Positions 23,101 to 31,880 of a DNA stretch of 64,000 nucleotides are shown here, in pieces. Each line of letters starts with the position of its first letter. The first letter of the stretch is position 1. Source of the stretch: Streptococcus intermedius SK54 = ATCC 27335 (lineage in GTDB: Bacteria > Bacillota > Bacilli > Lactobacillales > Streptococcaceae); NCBI RefSeq assembly GCF_000413475.1, contig NZ_ATFK01000006.1, positions 124,001 to 188,000 of the forward strand, in the 5' to 3' direction. Under the pieces are notes generated by a model. That model had not been told where the DNA came from, ran no database searches, and saw only the letters and a list, made by a program, of their open reading frames with translations. The position numbers were made by a program, and so were the translations under genes.

Positions 23101-24114
23101 GAAATCACCAATACGCACACTCCAGAAACGATTGTCATTTCTGGTAAGAAAATTTGGGAAGATAACAACAACCAAGATGGCAAACGGACCAGAATGGTCA
23201 AGGTTCAAATTCTGAAAGGCAAAAATGGTCCAGTTGTTGATGAAATTGAAACTTCAGAAGAAAAAGGTTGGGCCTTTGAATCAAAACCATTACCAAAGTA
23301 TGAAAATGGTCAAGAAATCAAATACGAAGTGAAAGAAGTTGCTGTAGAATCTTACCAATCCGAAGTTAAATCGTCTGGACATAATCAATACACAATTACT
23401 AACAAGCACACTCCAGAAAAAATCAAATTAACTGGTCAAAAGACTTGGAATGATTCAGACAATCAAGATGGCAAACGTCCAACTGAAATCAAAGTTCGTT
23501 TATTGGCAGACGGTAAAGATACAGGTAAAGTAGCAACAGCAAGCGAAGCAACTGATTGGAAATACAGTTTTGAAGGTTTGGATCGTTACAAAGCTGGAAA
23601 AGAAATTGTTTACTCTGTTGAGGAAGTAGATGTACCAAAAGGCTATCAATCTGAAGCGAATGGAATGAATTTGGTCAATAGCCACACTCCAGAGGTGACT
23701 TCAGTTAGCGGTCAAAAGACTTGGGAAGACGAAAATGATAAAGATGGTCTTCGTCCAAAAGAGATTCAAGTGAAATTGCTTGCGAATGGCAAAGATACAG
23801 GCAAATTAGCAACAGCAAGTGAAGCAACTGGTTGGAAGTATAGCTTTGAAAAACTTGCCAAATATGAAGCAGGTAAGGCAATCACTTATACAGTGGAAGA
23901 AGTTGCTGTACCGAAAGGTTACACAGCGAAGGTATATGGTATGAATATCACGAATAGTCATACACCAGAGAAACCACAAACACCGCCAAGTACACCAGAG
24001 AATCCGAAGAAGGTAATTCTGCCGTCTACAGGTAGCCAAGAATCTATTTTAGCTGTTTTAACAGGTCTTGTTACTTTGGGTGGAGTCGCTTACTTGATGA
24101 AGAAAAAATTGTAA
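20200..24114 (+). CDS. LPXTG-anchored adhesin with SpaA-like, pilin-like and Cna_B repeats
   Basis: The 1304-residue surface protein has a signal peptide (about residues 1-32, ending VQAKE), an N-terminal adhesin region to about 375, a SpaA/prealbumin-like domain (about 378-478; GAKFKITPP, APLGYELNPTPL), a first Cna_B domain, an FctA-type pilin isopeptide domain (ISGKKVLEGKALEARKYSFI, YTIEEV), six further Cna_B repeats (each starting KxWxDxNNQDGKRP and ending in NKYTPE/NSHTPE), and LPSTG, a hydrophobic helix and KKKL. Sortase A would anchor it. The repeats should be stiffened by Lys-Asn isopeptide bonds. It resembles collagen-binding-type MSCRAMMs; the ligand is unknown. Confidence 0.9.
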   Translation: MKKHRKKLWFYLLMPLLVLFSLLAVTNTVQAKELQNVITNIKMWDVDNGNEKQPNAQGVYELTTNDKYANYKYMVDFDLSKYNGQLNDGDSFTFTIPAPMTVKAETFDIKDNDTKVALASAKVVSNGDGKGGKVTITLKNLQEYLKKKGGTQIENIKGTFFTGFSVKEEKDETTVTYPSTETKNSISHKIKVRKPVAPDYSYEIGTTNFAKVGGIIEKDSWSSEILKKKGDYSHPFIVRVNDRQAKYDVIDVHDSISSDYAPSQFIPETLKVESGFYDKSYNLNDSKTMTKDVDYTIEWNESYTDFKIKIKNASARIASNGKPAAYRITYKTTAPADGTQIANKVEVSGDKKPLTTRTDKTDTETVAVRNSQVTSGGTIQLETGYRITLYKVDEKTQNRLAGAKFKITPPAGATAQEEVVTTDDKGVAQSKIYSESDVKKGEFTVTEIEAPLGYELNPTPLKVTVGKAGVIKTINNKRAVTSVKVNKKWVGKTGSEVKVELQADGTKVSETTLNEANNWEYTFSNLEKYNKDNKLIKYTVKEVKVEEGYQSKVEGTATDGYTITNTYTPAAATKAKISGKKVLEGKALEARKYSFILKKDDGSIVQTVTNDANGNFAFDELAYNEDQVGTHKYTIEEVQGTEPGITYDTTIQTVEVTVKKVSATKLEATISKKASDLVFTNKYTPAKTQIPVKKVWDDANNQDGKRPNKITVKLLADGQDTGKTLELSEANSWTGAFTDLDVDKGGTPIDYKVVEVSTVSGYTTETTGDAKAGFTVTNKYTPETIDIKATKNWDDANNQDGKRPKSITVNLLGNGEKVDSKEVRAAADGTWSTVFTKLPKYKNGKEIKYSLTEEVVSEYTSEINGFNITNKYTPKMIDYQVTKTWNDNNNQDGKRPDYITVHLMKTVGGVTTEVEKYNIKVAEADPANGNVWKHTFSNLPKYEAGQEIVYSVKEDAVAGYETSIKGQEITNTHTPETIVISGKKIWEDNNNQDGKRTRMVKVQILKGKNGPVVDEIETSEEKGWAFESKPLPKYENGQEIKYEVKEVAVESYQSEVKSSGHNQYTITNKHTPEKIKLTGQKTWNDSDNQDGKRPTEIKVRLLADGKDTGKVATASEATDWKYSFEGLDRYKAGKEIVYSVEEVDVPKGYQSEANGMNLVNSHTPEVTSVSGQKTWEDENDKDGLRPKEIQVKLLANGKDTGKLATASEATGWKYSFEKLAKYEAGKAITYTVEEVAVPKGYTAKVYGMNITNSHTPEKPQTPPSTPENPKKVILPSTGSQESILAVLTGLVTLGGVAYLMKKKL

Positions 24115-24144
24115 TTCCTCCACCATAGGATAGATGAGGTTAAA

Positions 24145-24174
24145 AGTCCATTAGAAAATTCTAGTGGGCTTTTT
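24145..24174 (+). terminator. Terminator after the adhesin gene
   Basis: AGTCCATTAG, loop AAAATT, CTAGTGGGCT: a 10-bp stem with G-T pairs followed by TTTT. The rest of the 24115-24406 gap holds only the cinA promoter signals. Confidence 0.75.
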
Positions 24175-24381
24175 CAGTACTTTGGCAACTGTAGTGGGTG
24201 ATTAGTGGACTTATATTGATATTTAGGATAAAACAAATTAGTTTCCTCGGTTTTATTGTTTGTGAGATTTTTGAAGAAGGATTCTTTTGTTTTGTCAGAA
24301 TGTATCGCTAGATATAGCTTATAAAAGATTATTTTCTTAAAATGAAGTTTTTAATCTTTTTTGTGATAAAATAAAACCAAT

Positions 24382-24389
24382 TCCGAATA
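24382..24389 (+). promoter_or_regulatory. Com-box (SigX) before cinA
   Basis: TCCGAATA differs by one base from the TACGAATA com-box read by the competence sigma factor SigX. It lies 17 bases before the cinA ATG. In S. pneumoniae the cinA-recA operon is induced in competence from such a box. A separate vegetative promoter (gtgataaaat) may lie just upstream. Confidence 0.7.
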
Positions 24390-24406
24390 GTAAGGTAGGA
24401 GGTTTT

Positions 24407-25675
24407 ATGAAAGCAGAAATTATTGCTGTGGGTACTGAGATTTTGACTGGTCAGATTGTCAATACGAATGCTCAATTTTTATCTGAAAAATTAGCGAGCT
24501 TGGGAGTAGATGTCTATTTCCAGACAGTGGTTGGAGATAATGAAGATCGTCTGTTATCCATTTTAGAAATAGCTAGAGATCGTAGTAATTTAGTTATCTT
24601 GACAGGTGGTTTAGGTCCGACTGAAGACGACTTAACCAAGCAGACTTTGTCAAAATTTTTGAATCGTAGGCTAGTCTTTTATCAAGTAGCTGTTGAAAAA
24701 TTGAATCGTTTCTTCTCCAGCCGACCGGACTATACTCGAACACCAAATAATGAGCGACAAGCTCAGATAGTAGAAGGCTCGACTCCTTTACCAAATGCGA
24801 CTGGCTTAGCTGTCGGAGGATTGTTAGAAGCAGACGGAGTGACCTATGTAGTCCTGCCTGGCCCCCCTAGTGAACTAAAGCCTATGGTAAACAATGAGTT
24901 GGTTCCGCTTTTAGCAACTGGCCAAAAATTGTATTCGAGAGTCTTGCGTTTCTTTGGTATTGGGGAGAGTCAATTAGTCACCCTTTTAGGAAACTTGATT
25001 GATACTCAGACGGATCCGACCATTGCTCCTTATGCTAAGACGGGAGAAGTGACGTTGCGATTGTCGACCAAGGCCAGCAGTCAAAAGGAAGCAGATGTTA
25101 AGTTTACTCATCTGGAAAAGAAAATTTTAGCAGTACAGACTTTTGAGAAACAACAATTAGCCGACCTTTTCTATGCTTATGGAGATGACAATTCTCTGGG
25201 ACAGACAGCTTTTGAATTGTTGAAGAAAGCAGGCAAAACAGTCACAGCAGCTGAAAGTCTGACTGCGGGACTTTTTCAAGCGACTTTAGCAAATTTTTCT
25301 GGAGCATCCAAGGTCTTTGGAGGTGGCTTTGTTACTTATGGCATAGAGGAGAAGAGTCAAATGTTAGGCATTCCATTGGCAGATTTAGAAATGCATGGGG
25401 TAGTCTCAGCTTATACAGCAGAGAAAATGGCTACGCAAGCTAGGAAATTGACTGCTAGTGACTATGCGGTGAGTTTGACTGGAGTAGCAGGTCCAGATAG
25501 TTTAGAAGGCCATCCAGCAGGAACTGTTTATATTGGCTTGGCAACTGCAGATAACGTTCAGTCTATTCAGGTTAATATTGCGGGGCGCAGTCGGACGGAT
25601 GTACGTAAAATAGCTGTGTTACATGCTTTCAATTTGTTGCGAAAAACTTTATTAAAAAATGAGAATATGCTATAA
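24407..25675 (+). CDS. cinA: Competence/damage-inducible protein CinA
   Basis: A 422-residue CinA: MoaB/Mog-like N-domain ([46 protein letters not shown]) and C-terminal CinA domain ([40 protein letters not shown]). The C-domain deamidates NMN to nicotinic acid mononucleotide and the N-domain acts on ADP-ribose in related proteins. TAGGAGG precedes the start. It is cotranscribed with recA 48 bp downstream. In pneumococcus CinA interacts with RecA during transformation. Confidence 0.96.
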   Translation: MKAEIIAVGTEILTGQIVNTNAQFLSEKLASLGVDVYFQTVVGDNEDRLLSILEIARDRSNLVILTGGLGPTEDDLTKQTLSKFLNRRLVFYQVAVEKLNRFFSSRPDYTRTPNNERQAQIVEGSTPLPNATGLAVGGLLEADGVTYVVLPGPPSELKPMVNNELVPLLATGQKLYSRVLRFFGIGESQLVTLLGNLIDTQTDPTIAPYAKTGEVTLRLSTKASSQKEADVKFTHLEKKILAVQTFEKQQLADLFYAYGDDNSLGQTAFELLKKAGKTVTAAESLTAGLFQATLANFSGASKVFGGGFVTYGIEEKSQMLGIPLADLEMHGVVSAYTAEKMATQARKLTASDYAVSLTGVAGPDSLEGHPAGTVYIGLATADNVQSIQVNIAGRSRTDVRKIAVLHAFNLLRKTLLKNENML

Positions 25676-25723
25676 TAATTAGATAATCAAGAAAATTAAT
25701 TTATTACTACACAGGAGAAATAA

Positions 25724-26869
25724 ATGGCGAAAAAACAAAAAAAAATAGATGAAATTTCAAAGAAATTTGGTGAGGAACGCCAAAAAGCATTAGATAATGC
25801 ACTTAAAAATATTGAAAAGGATTTTGGTAAGGGAGCAATTATGCGCCTGGGGGAACGAGCTGAACAAAAAGTTCAAGTCATGAGTTCAGGTAGCTTGGCA
25901 TTAGATATTGCACTTGGTGCAGGAGGGTATCCAAAGGGACGGATTATTGAAATTTATGGTCCAGAGTCTTCTGGTAAGACAACGGTGGCTCTTCATGCGG
26001 TAGCGCAGGCCCAAAAAGAGGGAGGGATTGCAGCTTTTATTGACGCTGAACATGCTCTTGATCCAGCCTATGCGCAGGCACTTGGGGTTAATATTGATGA
26101 ATTATTACTTTCTCAACCGGATTCAGGTGAACAGGGACTTGAAATTGCTGGAAAATTGATTGATTCGGGGGCCGTAGATTTGGTGGTTATCGACTCAGTT
26201 GCAGCTCTTGTACCGCGTGCTGAAATTGATGGAGATATAGGAGATAGCCATGTTGGTTTACAAGCACGGATGATGAGCCAAGCGATGCGGAAGTTATCTG
26301 CATCTATCAATAAAACGAAGACGATTGCAATTTTTATTAATCAATTACGAGAAAAAGTTGGTATCATGTTTGGAAATCCAGAAACAACGCCGGGAGGTCG
26401 TGCCCTTAAGTTTTATGCTTCAGTTCGCTTGGATGTCCGCGGAAACACTCAAATCAAAGGTACAGGTGATGAAAAAGACACCAATGTGGGGAAAGAAACG
26501 AAGATCAAGGTCGTGAAGAATAAAGTTGCTCCGCCGTTTAAGGAAGCCTTCGTAGAAATCATGTATGGTGAGGGCATTTCTAAAACAGGCGAGCTCATCA
26601 AGATTGCTACGGATCTAGACATTATTAAAAAAGCAGGTGCGTGGTATTCTTACAATGATGAAAAGATTGGACAAGGGTCTGAAAATGCTAAGAAATACTT
26701 GGCAGATCATCCAGAAATTTTTGATGAAATTGATCGCAAGGTTAGAATTCATTATGGTTTGATTGAGGATGATGCTGAAGATGAGAAAAAGGTGGAAACA
26801 AGCAACTCAGCAAACAAAGCAGAGGAAGTCACATTAGACTTGGATGGTGCGATTGAAATCGAGGAATAA
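25724..26869 (+). CDS. recA: Recombinase RecA
   Basis: A 381-residue RecA with KGAIMRLGE near the start, Walker [10 protein letters not shown], the [14 protein letters not shown] segment, [20 protein letters not shown] (L2 region) and an acidic tail. It forms the strand-exchange filament for recombination, repair and transformation, and drives LexA/CI-type autocleavage. AGGAG precedes the ATG. dinF and lytA, which follow recA in S. pneumoniae, are absent; spx follows instead. Confidence 0.98.
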   Translation: MAKKQKKIDEISKKFGEERQKALDNALKNIEKDFGKGAIMRLGERAEQKVQVMSSGSLALDIALGAGGYPKGRIIEIYGPESSGKTTVALHAVAQAQKEGGIAAFIDAEHALDPAYAQALGVNIDELLLSQPDSGEQGLEIAGKLIDSGAVDLVVIDSVAALVPRAEIDGDIGDSHVGLQARMMSQAMRKLSASINKTKTIAIFINQLREKVGIMFGNPETTPGGRALKFYASVRLDVRGNTQIKGTGDEKDTNVGKETKIKVVKNKVAPPFKEAFVEIMYGEGISKTGELIKIATDLDIIKKAGAWYSYNDEKIGQGSENAKKYLADHPEIFDEIDRKVRIHYGLIEDDAEDEKKVETSNSANKAEEVTLDLDGAIEIEE

Positions 26870-26954
26870 ATTTAAAAAATAGGTCGCAAGACGGAGGGAT
26901 TTTATGGTATAATATAGTATGATAGTAGTACCGTGTAGCGAAAGGAGTACTTAC

Positions 26955-27353
26955 ATGATTACAATTTATACTGTCTCAAGTTGCACTAGTTGTAAAAAAG
27001 CAAAAACATGGCTCAATGCTCATCAATTAACTTATAAAGAACAAAATCTTGGTAAAGAAGGAATTACAAAAGAAGAGTTGTTAGATATTCTAACAAAAAC
27101 TGAAAATGGAGTGGCAAGTATTGTCTCTTCAAAAAATCGCTATGCTAAAGGCTTAGGAGTAGATATCGAAGAGTTAAGTGTGAGTGAAGTGATTGATTTA
27201 ATCATGGAAACTCCACGTATCTTAAAGAGTCCTATTTTGGTCGATGATAAGCGACTGCAAGTGGGTTACAAGGAAGACGACATTCGTGCTTTCTTGCCTC
27301 GTTCAGTCCGTAATGTTGAAAATACAGAAGCACGTCTACGTGCCGCTTTATAA
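26955..27353 (+). CDS. spx: Spx-family transcriptional regulator
   Basis: A 132-residue ArsC-like Spx: MITIYTVSSCTSCKKAKTWL with the C10-x-x-C13 redox switch, then SIVSSKNRYAKGLG, LIMETPRILKSPILVDDKRL and VGYKEDDIRAFLPR. Spx binds the RNA polymerase alpha subunit and reprogrammes expression under thiol stress. Streptococci carry SpxA1 and SpxA2; I cannot tell which this is. ATG 26955 is preferred (AAAGGAG upstream); a tataat lies at about 26908. The spxA terminator follows at 27363. Confidence 0.93.
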   Translation: MITIYTVSSCTSCKKAKTWLNAHQLTYKEQNLGKEGITKEELLDILTKTENGVASIVSSKNRYAKGLGVDIEELSVSEVIDLIMETPRILKSPILVDDKRLQVGYKEDDIRAFLPRSVRNVENTEARLRAAL

Positions 27354-27362
27354 TACGAAAAG

Positions 27363-27387
27363 AGTGGAATATAACTTCCGCTTTTTT
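27363..27387 (+). terminator. Terminator after spx
   Basis: AGTGGAA, loop, TTCCGCT (7-bp stem with one G-T pair) followed by a run of Ts. Confidence 0.75.
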
Positions 27388-27434
27388 GTTTATCATAGAA
27401 GATGCTAAAATAAATAACGAGGAGTAGATAGACC

Positions 27435-27988
27435 ATGAAAATCCTGATTTCATTAACCATTATTCTTCCAATTTTAGGTGGTTGTGGTCAAAAGAAAGAA
27501 ACAAAATCAAAAACAAGCAAGCAATCGATTGATAGCAAGTTACCAGTTCTCGCGAATGCTGAAAAATAAATAGTTATGACGAAGAATTTATCTGTTCCCA
27601 AAACGGCTGAAGGCGTTCAACAACGCTTACAGGGGAAATCAATTTTTAAGTTTATCGATTGAGTAAATCATGCCGATGAAAGAAGAAATGAAAAAAGTGG
27701 TTGCTGAAGTTGGAGTTGCTGAGGCACAAAAATTGTTGGAAAAATCTTTGACTAGAGACGCAAAATAGACACAAGAAAAAAGTTTAGAAGGCTTTTCAAC
27801 CTCTCTCGAAATCTTTAATGAGCAAGAATTGAAGCGAGTGCATACGTTGCTTTCCAAGTTGTGGATATTAATAAAGCAACAGATACTGAGTAGTTAAAGA
27901 TTATAAATTTAAAAAACTTTTAAAAATGAAACCTAAGGAATATGTTGAAGATCAGATTGCAAGTGATGTAAAAGCAGTTCATCAGTAA
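27435..27988 (+). pseudogene. Decayed lipoprotein gene, paralogue of 28086-28643
   Basis: ATG 27435 after GAGGAG opens a 44-residue frame with a lipoprotein signal (MKILISLTIILPILGGCGQK; lipobox LGGC) that stops at 27569. Beyond it, several broken frames carry pieces such as MKKVVAEVGVAEAQKLLEKS and, near the end, KMKPKEYVEDQIASDVK, matching the position of TPKQYIESVKAAGAK in the intact lipoprotein downstream. I read this as an old tandem duplicate that has decayed. The 44-residue lipopeptide could still be made. Confidence 0.65.
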
Positions 27989-28085
27989 TTGTTAAATAGG
28001 AGTTTTTAGGCAAGTTTATTTGACAACGCTTACAAAAGGTGGTACACTTTTCTTGTAAAACTCTAAAATATAAGGAGGATATATT

Positions 28086-28643
28086 ATGAGAAAATCGATT
28101 GTTGTATTAGGTGCAAGCTTGCTCTTTCTAACGGCTTGTAGCCAGAAATCTGAGCAAAAGCAATCAGGGGGGAATAAGACTGGTTCAAGTGTTGTAAAAA
28201 AAGATTCTGTCGTAACTAAGTCTTTCCAACAAAAACAGACTGTTCAAGGAATAGAACAAACACTTATCCAAACGATTTCTTATGAGGGAAAAACATTTAA
28301 GAAATTTGTCATCAATCTTGAGCAAGTACTTCCAGAAAATATGAAAAGCGCTTTAAGAGGACAAGATTTAGAAAGTAGAAAGCCACAGTTAATCTCTGGT
28401 TTTGAGACAGCTGCAAGATTGGATAAATTTAAGTCTTTAGCTGGTGTTGATGTTAAAACTGATATTACGAAAGACTATGTTATTAAAGTTAACATTAATA
28501 TTGATATGAGCAAAATCAACCTTGATGAAGCATCAAAATTAGACACATATGGTTCTATGTTCTCAACCATTAAAAACTTAACCCCAAAACAATATATTGA
28601 ATCTGTCAAAGCAGCTGGTGCTAAAGAAGTTGCAAATCCATGA
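28086..28643 (+). CDS. YehR-type (DUF1307) lipoprotein
   Basis: A 185-residue lipoprotein: signal MRKSIVVLGASLLFLTAC with lipobox LTAC, a low-complexity linker, then a compact domain (KQTVQGIEQTLIQTISYEGK, ITKDYVIKVNINIDMSKINL, TPKQYIESVKAAGAKEV) of the YehR/DUF1307 family. These are membrane-anchored surface lipoproteins of unknown function. AAGGAGG precedes the start. The gene stands alone after a decayed relative. Confidence 0.78.
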   Translation: MRKSIVVLGASLLFLTACSQKSEQKQSGGNKTGSSVVKKDSVVTKSFQQKQTVQGIEQTLIQTISYEGKTFKKFVINLEQVLPENMKSALRGQDLESRKPQLISGFETAARLDKFKSLAGVDVKTDITKDYVIKVNINIDMSKINLDEASKLDTYGSMFSTIKNLTPKQYIESVKAAGAKEVANP

Positions 28644-28667
28644 TAAGAATAGTCATATGTGAAAGAA

Positions 28668-28695
28668 AAGGCTGGGACGATGATGTCCCAGCCTT
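28668..28695. terminator. 11-bp perfect hairpin after the lipoprotein gene
   Basis: AAGGCTGGGAC, loop gatgat, GTCCCAGCCTT. There is no long T-run, and hairpins of this wording (aggctgggac) are common beside streptococcal insertion sequences, so it may be part of the adjacent transposase remnant. Confidence 0.6.
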
Positions 28696-28790
28696 AATTT
28701 GGTATAAAAAATCCTGTACTTAAGCCGATTGCATAAAGCATTTGTTTGAGGTTGTAGATGAAGCCTCTTATAGCAGTATTGACTTTGTTC
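28694..28790 (-). mobile_element. C-terminal fragment of a transposase
   Basis: The minus strand reads NKVNTAIRGFIYNLKQMLYA and IGLSTGFFIPN before a stop. This looks like the C-terminus of IS transposases that are frequent in streptococcal genomes, ending next to an aggctgggac hairpin. Nothing upstream in frame survives past about 28790. Family assignment is uncertain. The rest of the 28644-28948 gap holds only the ireB promoter (tataat near 28914). Confidence 0.5.
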
Positions 28791-28948
28791 GTTTTTTATC
28801 TCTAAAAAATTCCTACTCATCCTCACGATATTAAGGTTATCAGTTAAAAATTTTTAGTTCTGTTCCACTACATTTTCAACCTCTTTAATTTGTGAAAAGT
28901 CTTGAAATGTGCTATAATATAGGTATTCTAGTGAAAGAAGGTGTAATT

Positions 28949-29215
28949 GTGGGATTTACAGATGAGACAGTACGGTTTAATCTTGATGATTCAAACAAAA
29001 AAGAAATTAGTGAAACATTGAAAGATGTCTATGTGTCGCTGAATGAAAAGGGTTATAATCCAATCAACCAAATCGTGGGATATGTGCTTAGTGGTGATCC
29101 TGCGTATGTACCTCGTTATAATAATGCACGAAATCAAATTCGTAAATATGAACGTGATGAGATTGTAGAAGAATTAGTTCGTTATTATTTGAAAGGGCAA
29201 GGCATTGATCTCTAA
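28949..29215 (+). CDS. ireB: IreB-family regulatory phosphoprotein
   Basis: An 88-residue protein (UPF0297/DUF965): [60 protein letters not shown]. IreB of Enterococcus is phosphorylated by the Ser/Thr kinase IreK and lowers cephalosporin resistance. The start is the GTG at 28949 with GAAAGAAGG upstream; in-frame upstream ATGs do not match the family. It overlaps ruvX by one base. Confidence 0.93.
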   Translation: MGFTDETVRFNLDDSNKKEISETLKDVYVSLNEKGYNPINQIVGYVLSGDPAYVPRYNNARNQIRKYERDEIVEELVRYYLKGQGIDL

Positions 29216-29634
29216 TGAGAATGATGGGATTAGATGTTGGTTCAAAAACAGTTGGTGTCGCGATTAGTGATCCACTTGGTTTTACAGCTCAAGGACTTGA
29301 AATTATTCCTATTGATGAAGAAAAAGAGGAATTTGGTTTTGATCGTTTGAGTGAGCTTGTAAGAGAATACAAGGTTGAGAAGTTTGTTGTGGGTCTCCCG
29401 AAAAATATGAACAATACAAGTGGGCCTCGCGTAGAAGCAAGTCGAGCTTATGGTGCTAAAATTGAACAATTATTTCATTTGCCAGTTGAATACCAAGATG
29501 AACGCTTAACAACGGTAGCTGCGGAGAGAATGTTGATTGAACAAGCGGATGTGAGCAGAAAGAAGAGAAAAAAGGTTATTGACAAGCTTGCAGCGCAGCT
29601 TATATTGCAAAATTATTTAGATCGAAATTTTTAA
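29215..29634 (+). CDS. ruvX: Putative pre-16S rRNA nuclease / Holliday junction resolvase YqgF
   Basis: A 139-residue RNase H-fold protein: [20 protein letters not shown] with the first Asp, [33 protein letters not shown]. Annotated historically as a Holliday junction resolvase (RuvX/YqgF) and later linked to 16S rRNA 5' maturation. The TAATG overlap with ireB shows coupling, and the order ireB-ruvX-DUF1292 is conserved in Firmicutes. Confidence 0.93.
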   Translation: MRMMGLDVGSKTVGVAISDPLGFTAQGLEIIPIDEEKEEFGFDRLSELVREYKVEKFVVGLPKNMNNTSGPRVEASRAYGAKIEQLFHLPVEYQDERLTTVAAERMLIEQADVSRKKRKKVIDKLAAQLILQNYLDRNF

Positions 29635-29651
29635 TAGACAAAGGAGAAACC

Positions 29652-29957
29652 ATGGCACACGATCATAACCATGACCACGAAGAGCGTGAATTGATTACAC
29701 TCGTAGATGAGCAAGGGAATGAAACCTTGTTTGAAATTCTCTTGACAATTGATGGAAAAGAAGAATTTGGCAAAAACTACGTTTTATTGATTCCAGCTAG
29801 CGCAGAAGAAGATGAAAACGGTGAAGTAGAAATTCAAGCCTACTCATTTACTGAGAATGAAGATGGAACAGAAGGCGATTTACAACCAATCCCAGAAGAT
29901 TCAGATGCTGAATGGGACATGATTGAAGAAGTTTTCAATAGCTTTATGGAAGAATAA
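29652..29957 (+). CDS. DUF1292 family protein
   Basis: A 101-residue very acidic protein ([54 protein letters not shown]). It belongs to DUF1292, always found with ireB and ruvX. The histidine-rich start may bind metal. Function unknown. AAGGAG precedes the ATG, 17 bp after ruvX. Confidence 0.9.
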   Translation: MAHDHNHDHEERELITLVDEQGNETLFEILLTIDGKEEFGKNYVLLIPASAEEDENGEVEIQAYSFTENEDGTEGDLQPIPEDSDAEWDMIEEVFNSFMEE

Positions 29958-29958
29958 G

Positions 29959-30090
29959 TTGGATACATTAGCTTTTTGCATCACGGATGATGAAGAAATC
30001 AAAAGGCTATGTGAATCATATTTTATAGTATGCGAATGCGTAGTTGACTTAATTCCTATGTGTGAAGAAAGAGTATCAGCTATTCAATGA
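29959..30090 (+). CDS. Possible 43-residue small protein
   Basis: A TTG at 29959, two bases after the DUF1292 stop and following GAAGAATAAG, opens 43 residues rich in Cys and acidic residues (MDTLAFCITDDEEIKRLCES, YFIVCECVVDLIPMC). Codon use looks coding, but the start is weak and I know no homologue. It could be the truncated end of a longer gene. Confidence 0.3.
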   Translation: MDTLAFCITDDEEIKRLCESYFIVCECVVDLIPMCEERVSAIQ

Positions 30091-30092
30091 GC

Positions 30093-30140
30093 TGTGGGGT
30101 GTGACATGAACCAAAATCTGGTTCTGTTTCACTCCCTTTT
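30093..30140 (+). terminator. Hairpin upstream of folC
   Basis: GAACCA, loop AAATC, TGGTTC with partial outer pairing (ggtgtgacat/tgtttcactcc) and then ccctttttg. It can act as terminator of the ireB operon or as an attenuator for folC, which starts 16 bp later. Confidence 0.55.
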
Positions 30141-30155
30141 TGCTAGGAGAAGAAA

Positions 30156-31397
30156 ATGAATGAAATTGAAACGTGGTTAGAAAGTCGGATTGGCTTGAAT
30201 TTTCGGTCTGGTTTAGCACGAATGATACGAGCGATAGCTCTTTTGCATCATCCAGAAGCGAATTACCCCATGATTCATGTGACAGGAACGAATGGAAAAG
30301 GCTCAACGATTGCGTTTATGAGTCAATTATTTGTGCAACATGATAAGAAAGTGGGAACCTTTACATCTCCACATATGACAAGCATTCACGACCGGATTTG
30401 TATCAACCACGAACCAATCCCCAACAAAGACTTCATCAGAATAGGACACCGTGTTCAAACAATGGAAAGGCAATTGTTACAGACGCACTCTCCTTTATCT
30501 TATTTTGAAATCTTAACGCTTATGGCTTTGCTGTACTTCAAGGAGGAGCAAGTAGATGTGGCTTTGATCGAAGTAGGAATTGGGGGGCTTTTGGACACAA
30601 CAAACGTGGTGATAGGGGATATTGCAATTGTGACATCAGTAGGGCTGGATCATCAGGAAACCTTAGGAGACACCATAGCTGCAATTGCAGAACATAAAAC
30701 AGGAATTTTCAAGGAGAATAAAATAGCTGTTATTGGACCATTGGTCGAAGAGGCGAGAAGGCTCTGTGAGCTGCGCGCGAACGCTCTCGGAGTTGACTTG
30801 TATGAATATGGCAGAGATTTTTCATTTTCGAAAGAGCAGTTTTCTAATCAAGATGAAATGATAGTCGATTTACGGCTGGGACTGAACGGCACTTATCAGG
30901 AAGAAAATGCAGCTGTTGCTTTGCAAGGTTTTCTTTTATTTATGAAGCAACAAAACTGGCAACCGCAAGTGAAACGGATACGAAAAGCTCTCCAACAAAC
31001 AAATTGGGTAGGGCGGTTAGAATATTTTGAGGGAGGTATTTATTTAGACGGAGCACATAATTTACCAGCTTTGTCACGTTTGGTGGAGTTTATTCGCCAG
31101 CAAGAACAAAAAGAAATATTTGTCTTGTTTGGTGCTTTGAGGCGAAAGAATTATCAGGGGATGCTGTCTTATTTAACACAGGAATTGCCAGAGGCGCGAT
31201 TGACTATAACAACATTTGAGAATGATGGTGCAGTGGGGGAGCGGGATCTTACAGCCGAAAATTACGTTTCTTCGTATCAGGAATTTATCGAACAATTTAT
31301 CAGAAATTCTACTGATAATCAGCTTCTTTTTGTGACAGGTTCTCTTTATTTTATTGCGGAGGTTCGTGCTTTTCTTTTAGAAAAGAAGACTGATTGA
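30156..31397 (+). CDS. folC: Folylpolyglutamate synthase / dihydrofolate synthase
   Basis: A 413-residue Mur-ligase-type enzyme: GLARMIRAIALLHHPE, the P-loop HVTGTNGKGSTIAFM, GTFTSPHMTSIHDR, LIEVGIGGLLDTTNV, LDGAHNLPALS. It adds glutamate to dihydropteroate and to folates. TAGGAGAAG precedes the ATG. Its place between the ireB operon and the small lipoprotein gene is as in pneumococcus. Confidence 0.93.
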   Translation: MNEIETWLESRIGLNFRSGLARMIRAIALLHHPEANYPMIHVTGTNGKGSTIAFMSQLFVQHDKKVGTFTSPHMTSIHDRICINHEPIPNKDFIRIGHRVQTMERQLLQTHSPLSYFEILTLMALLYFKEEQVDVALIEVGIGGLLDTTNVVIGDIAIVTSVGLDHQETLGDTIAAIAEHKTGIFKENKIAVIGPLVEEARRLCELRANALGVDLYEYGRDFSFSKEQFSNQDEMIVDLRLGLNGTYQEENAAVALQGFLLFMKQQNWQPQVKRIRKALQQTNWVGRLEYFEGGIYLDGAHNLPALSRLVEFIRQQEQKEIFVLFGALRRKNYQGMLSYLTQELPEARLTITTFENDGAVGERDLTAENYVSSYQEFIEQFIRNSTDNQLLFVTGSLYFIAEVRAFLLEKKTD

Positions 31398-31442
31398 AAG
31401 GCTCGATAGCATAATAGAACTGTATAATGAAGGAGGATAAAA

Positions 31443-31880
31443 ATGCTAGTATTAAAGAAATTTAGCTATGTGCTCTTTTCTCTGATAGGTCTTATCGTTT
31501 TGACCTCATGCTCCAAGTCTAACCAGACCTCACCAACCTCTCAGTCTGTTTCAAGTAGTCAATCAGCTAATGTCTCAAGTGAGAGTGAGGGATCATCAAC
31601 GATAGTAGAAAAGTCATCAGAAAAACTAGATGGGACGTATAAGGGGATGGACGAGGAGGCTACGATTACTTTGGTTATCAAGGGGGAAAGTGGTACGTGG
31701 ACCGAACAAGAGCCAAGTGGTGAAGAAGAAGTAAAACCAGTAAGTATTGATCCAACAAATCAGCGAATGAGGATTGGAGATGATACTGTGCATTATATGA
31801 TTAACAATCGTCAATTGACAATCGAAGATATTGAGCAAGAAAATGGAGAAAATGATACGGTCGTTTTAACGAAACAATAA
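31443..31880 (+). CDS. SP_0198-type lipoprotein
   Basis: A 145-residue lipoprotein: VLFSLIGLIVLTSC with lipobox LTSC, a serine-rich linker, then DGTYKGMDEEATITLVIKGE and TVHYMINNRQLTIEDIE. It matches, from memory, the small lipoprotein between folC and cls in S. pneumoniae (SP_0198). Function unknown; the C-domain looks like a small beta barrel. GAAGGAGG precedes the start. Confidence 0.75.
   Translation: MLVLKKFSYVLFSLIGLIVLTSCSKSNQTSPTSQSVSSSQSANVSSESEGSSTIVEKSSEKLDGTYKGMDEEATITLVIKGESGTWTEQEPSGEEEVKPVSIDPTNQRMRIGDDTVHYMINNRQLTIEDIEQENGENDTVVLTKQ

Noticed and set aside
22593..24039. Long minus-strand open frames opposite the adhesin repeats
   Set aside because: They are mirror frames of the repetitive Cna_B coding sequence, with no ribosome binding site or recognisable domain.
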